DNA of 28,490 nucleotides. Source: Phosphoribacter sp964647395. GTDB taxonomy: Bacteria > Actinomycetota > Actinomycetes > Actinomycetales > Dermatophilaceae. Location: the NCBI GenBank assembly GCA_964647395.1, contig CAZYHR010000034.1:1-28490 (forward strand). Reading direction: 5' to 3'. Positions 25,688 through 28,490 of this stretch are shown one piece after another. Below the pieces are notes generated by a model that searched no databases, was not told where the DNA came from, and saw nothing but the letters and a program-made list of their open reading frames with translations. The stretch's first letter is position 1. Every line of letters starts with the position of its first letter. The position numbers and the translations under genes are program-made.

Positions 25688-25688
<1 letters not shown>
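24855..25688 (-). CDS. nuoE: NADH-quinone oxidoreductase subunit E
   Basis: A 277-residue thioredoxin-like [2Fe-2S] subunit (cluster N1a) that works with NuoF. The four ligands are Cys104 and Cys109 (GVCTNTLCAIMGG) and Cys145 and Cys149 (ECNAACDYAPVVMAN). The N-terminal helical domain includes HLVQSVDGYV and EVSGVATFYTQY. The last 60 residues are a Pro/Ala-rich tail beyond the usual NuoE core. The ATG at 25688 shares one base with the nuoD stop (TGATG). Its stop overlaps the nuoF start. Confidence 0.96.
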
Positions 25689-27087
<1,399 letters not shown>

Positions 27088-27088
<1 letters not shown>

Positions 27089-27984
27089 CAGTTGTAGGCC
27101 CTCCGCTCGTCCGGCGGCGGCACGGTCGCACCCTTGTACTCGACCGGGATGCCGCCCAGGGGGTAGTCCTTGCGCTGCGGGTGCCCGGGCCAGTCGTCGG
27201 GCATGAGGATGCGGGTCAGCGCGGGGTGACCGTCGAAGACGATGCCGAACATGTCCCAGGTCTCGCGCTCGTGCCAGGTGACTCCCGGATAGACCGGCAC
27301 GACCGACGGGATGTGCGGGTCGGCGTCGGGGCAGGTCACCTCGAGGCGCAGCCGACGGCTGGCGTGGGTGATCGACAGCAGATGGTATGCCGCGTGCAAC
27401 TCGCGGCCCTCGTGGTGCAGGAAGTGCACGCCCGAGACGCTCAGGCACATCTCGAAGCGCAGCGCCGGCACGTCGCGCAGGCAGGAGGCGACCAGCGGCA
27501 GGTGCTCGCGGGCGGCGTAGCGTCAGGCGCCGACGGCTGTCCGCCCATCCGTCCCGTAATGTGATCGATCGTGGCGTCGTAGCCCTGAATCGTGAAGCGC
27601 ATTTCTCGCTTCATCTGATCGATCGNNNNNNNNNNCGTAGGTCACGTTGCCGATGAAGGCGAACGCCTCGACCTGCAGGGTGAGCTCGCCCCGGTCGACG
27701 ACCACGGCCTCGACGGCGTCGTCGAAGGCGACCCCGTGCTCGGCCAGGGCCTCGGCGAGCGCGTCGACCGCCTCGTCGAACCAGCCCCCGTAGGGGCGGG
27801 CGCTCGGACCGGGCATGAGGATCGGGACGACCAGGCCGCCGAACCCGGAGGTGTCCCCACCCTCGGTCGCGCCGAACATGCCGTGCCGGACCCCGACCTG
27901 CACCGGCTCGCCGGGGCCGGGCTCGGCCGGGACCGAGCCCGCCCCGCCGGCTGGGTCGTGGGTGGTGCTCAGTTCGTCGCTCAC
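27088..27984 (-). CDS. nuoC: NADH-quinone oxidoreductase subunit C (interrupted by assembly gap and foreign segment)
   Basis: The 30-kDa peripheral-arm subunit of complex I. Both ends are normal. From GTG at 27984 the N-terminus reads through GMFGATEGGDTSGFGGLV, RPYGGWFDEAVDALAEALAE and VVVDRGELTLQV. The C-terminal half reads REHLPLVASCLRDVPALRF, HLLSITHASRRLRLEVTCPD, the signature WHERETWDMFGIVFDGHPAL, and PQRKDYPLGGIPVEYKGATV. In related proteins the two parts follow directly on each other, but here about 150 bases (roughly 27511-27669, including ten N) lie between them and bring an in-frame TGA at 27523-27525. As written the gene is broken; I consider it intact in the organism and misassembled here. 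The start overlaps the nuoB stop (GTGA). Confidence 0.88.
27511..27669. other. Foreign-looking segment with assembly gap (27626-27635) inside nuoC
   Basis: Right of the gap, on the minus strand, the normal LTLQV is followed by FAFIGNVTY, which is not NuoC. Left of the gap, 27526-27625 has clearly lower GC than its surroundings. In another minus-strand frame it reads as a coherent peptide starting MKREMRFTIQGYDATIDHI and continuing TGRMGGQPSAPD. TGATCGATCG is repeated at 27562-27571 and 27616-27625, the second copy touching the gap. This pattern suits contig ends contaminated with sequence from another source. Confidence 0.65.
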
Positions 27985-28490
27985 TGCTGCACCCCCGCGC
28001 TGCCCGGACCGATCGGCAGCAGCCCGGTCATCTTGATCGTCGGGGTGGCCTGCATCGCGGCGGCCTCGGCCGCGCGGGCGGCCTGCTCGCGGTTGACGCC
28101 GAGCGGCATCTTGATGATCTGCTGGTGCAGCATGATGATCGCGTTGAGCAGCATCTCGGGTCTGGGTGGGCAGCCGGGTAGGTAGATGTCGACCGGGATG
28201 ACGTGGTCGACCCCTTGGACGATGGCGTAGTTGTTGAACATGCCGCCGGAGCTCGCGCAGACACCCATCGAGATGACCCACTTGGGGTTGGGCATCTGGT
28301 CGTAGACCTGGCGCATGACCGGGGCCATCTTCTGGCTGACCCGGCCGGCCACGATCATCAGGTCGGCCTGTCGCGGGGTCGCGGAGAAGCGCTCCATGCC
28401 GAACCGGGCGAGGTCGTAGTCCGGGGTGCCGACCGCCATCATCTCGATGGCGCAGCAGGCCAGGCCGAAGGTCGCCGGCCACATCGAGGC
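27981..28490 (-). CDS. nuoB: NADH-quinone oxidoreductase subunit B (cut by right edge)
   Basis: The subunit carrying cluster N2, the last electron carrier before quinone. About 169 residues are visible; the N-terminus lies beyond the right edge, since the frame stays open to 28490 and begins ASMWPATFGLACC, an internal position in the family. The N2 ligands are present: the adjacent Cys-Cys in GLACCAIEMM, the cysteine in SMGVCASSGGMF, and that in LPGCPPRPEML. The middle block GRVSQKMAPVMRQVYDQMP is typical. The stop overlaps the nuoC GTG. nuoA and the operon promoter should lie just outside the window. Confidence 0.96.
   Translation of the reverse strand, partial: ASMWPATFGLACCAIEMMAVGTPDYDLARFGMERFSATPRQADLMIVAGRVSQKMAPVMRQVYDQMPNPKWVISMGVCASSGGMFNNYAIVQGVDHVIPVDIYLPGCPPRPEMLLNAIIMLHQQIIKMPLGVNREQAARAAEAAAMQATPTIKMTGLLPIGPGSAGVQQ

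Noticed and set aside
27562..27625. TGATCGATCG repeats as a replication origin or regulatory element
   Set aside because: They occur only in the foreign-looking contig end and touch the gap, so they are more likely to be the cause or result of misassembly.
27511..27669. Intein, intron or insertion sequence in nuoC
   Set aside because: No splice-type motifs, terminal inverted repeats, target duplication or transposase; the gap and GC change point to an assembly problem first.

Overview
The window is 28.5 kb of very GC-rich DNA with third codon positions almost always G or C, ATGA/GTGA/TGATG gene overlaps and frequent GTG starts. Gene content and order (fruR-fruK-fruA next to ptsH-ptsI; korA-korB; a full nuo operon followed by a long-chain polyprenyl diphosphate synthase) fit an aerobic, menaquinone-using actinobacterium, probably Micrococcales. 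An Intrasporangiaceae-like organism is my guess, not shown by the sequence. Three runs of exactly ten N (9877-9886, 10264-10273, 27626-27635) mark scaffold joins, so this is a draft assembly, possibly a metagenome-assembled or single-cell genome.

Left end (1-1725, minus strand): a compact operon of three complex-I-like genes (nuoB-, nuoC- and nuoI-like) overlapping by 4 bases each and followed by the start of htpX, a membrane zinc protease. This is a partial second set; no nuoD-like or membrane-subunit partner lies beside it. A possible leaderless promoter lies directly before the first gene.

PTS region (1863-7783, plus strand): a DeoR-type regulator, 1-phosphofructokinase, a three-domain fructose permease EIIABC, HPr and Enzyme I. 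Together they form a complete phosphorelay: PEP to EI, HPr, EIIA and EIIB, with fructose entering as fructose-1-phosphate and then being converted to fructose-1,6-bisphosphate. The divergent intergenic region carries two perfect 8-bp palindromes, one touching a candidate -10 box.

Middle (7932-12829): korA and korB (2-oxoglutarate:ferredoxin oxidoreductase), a RarD-type EamA transporter, and, convergent to it, a polyprenyl diphosphate synthase that probably makes the menaquinone tail.

Right half (12884-28490, minus strand): nuoB to nuoN in canonical order, 13 of the 14 complex I genes. nuoA must lie beyond the right edge and nuoB is cut. Most genes overlap or abut, and many have a strong Shine-Dalgarno inside the preceding gene.

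Main points for a second look: (1) a 9-mer, GCGGCATAC, occurs 12 times on the two strands, in genes and between genes, sometimes at the cost of rare codons; (2) the orphan nuoBCI-like/htpX operon; (3) foreign-looking segments beside the gaps in nuoC and korB, the first adding an in-frame stop. I read these last as assembly chimeras unless reads show otherwise. I found no tRNA, rRNA, CRISPR array or insertion sequence, and no stretch over 300 bases without a gene.
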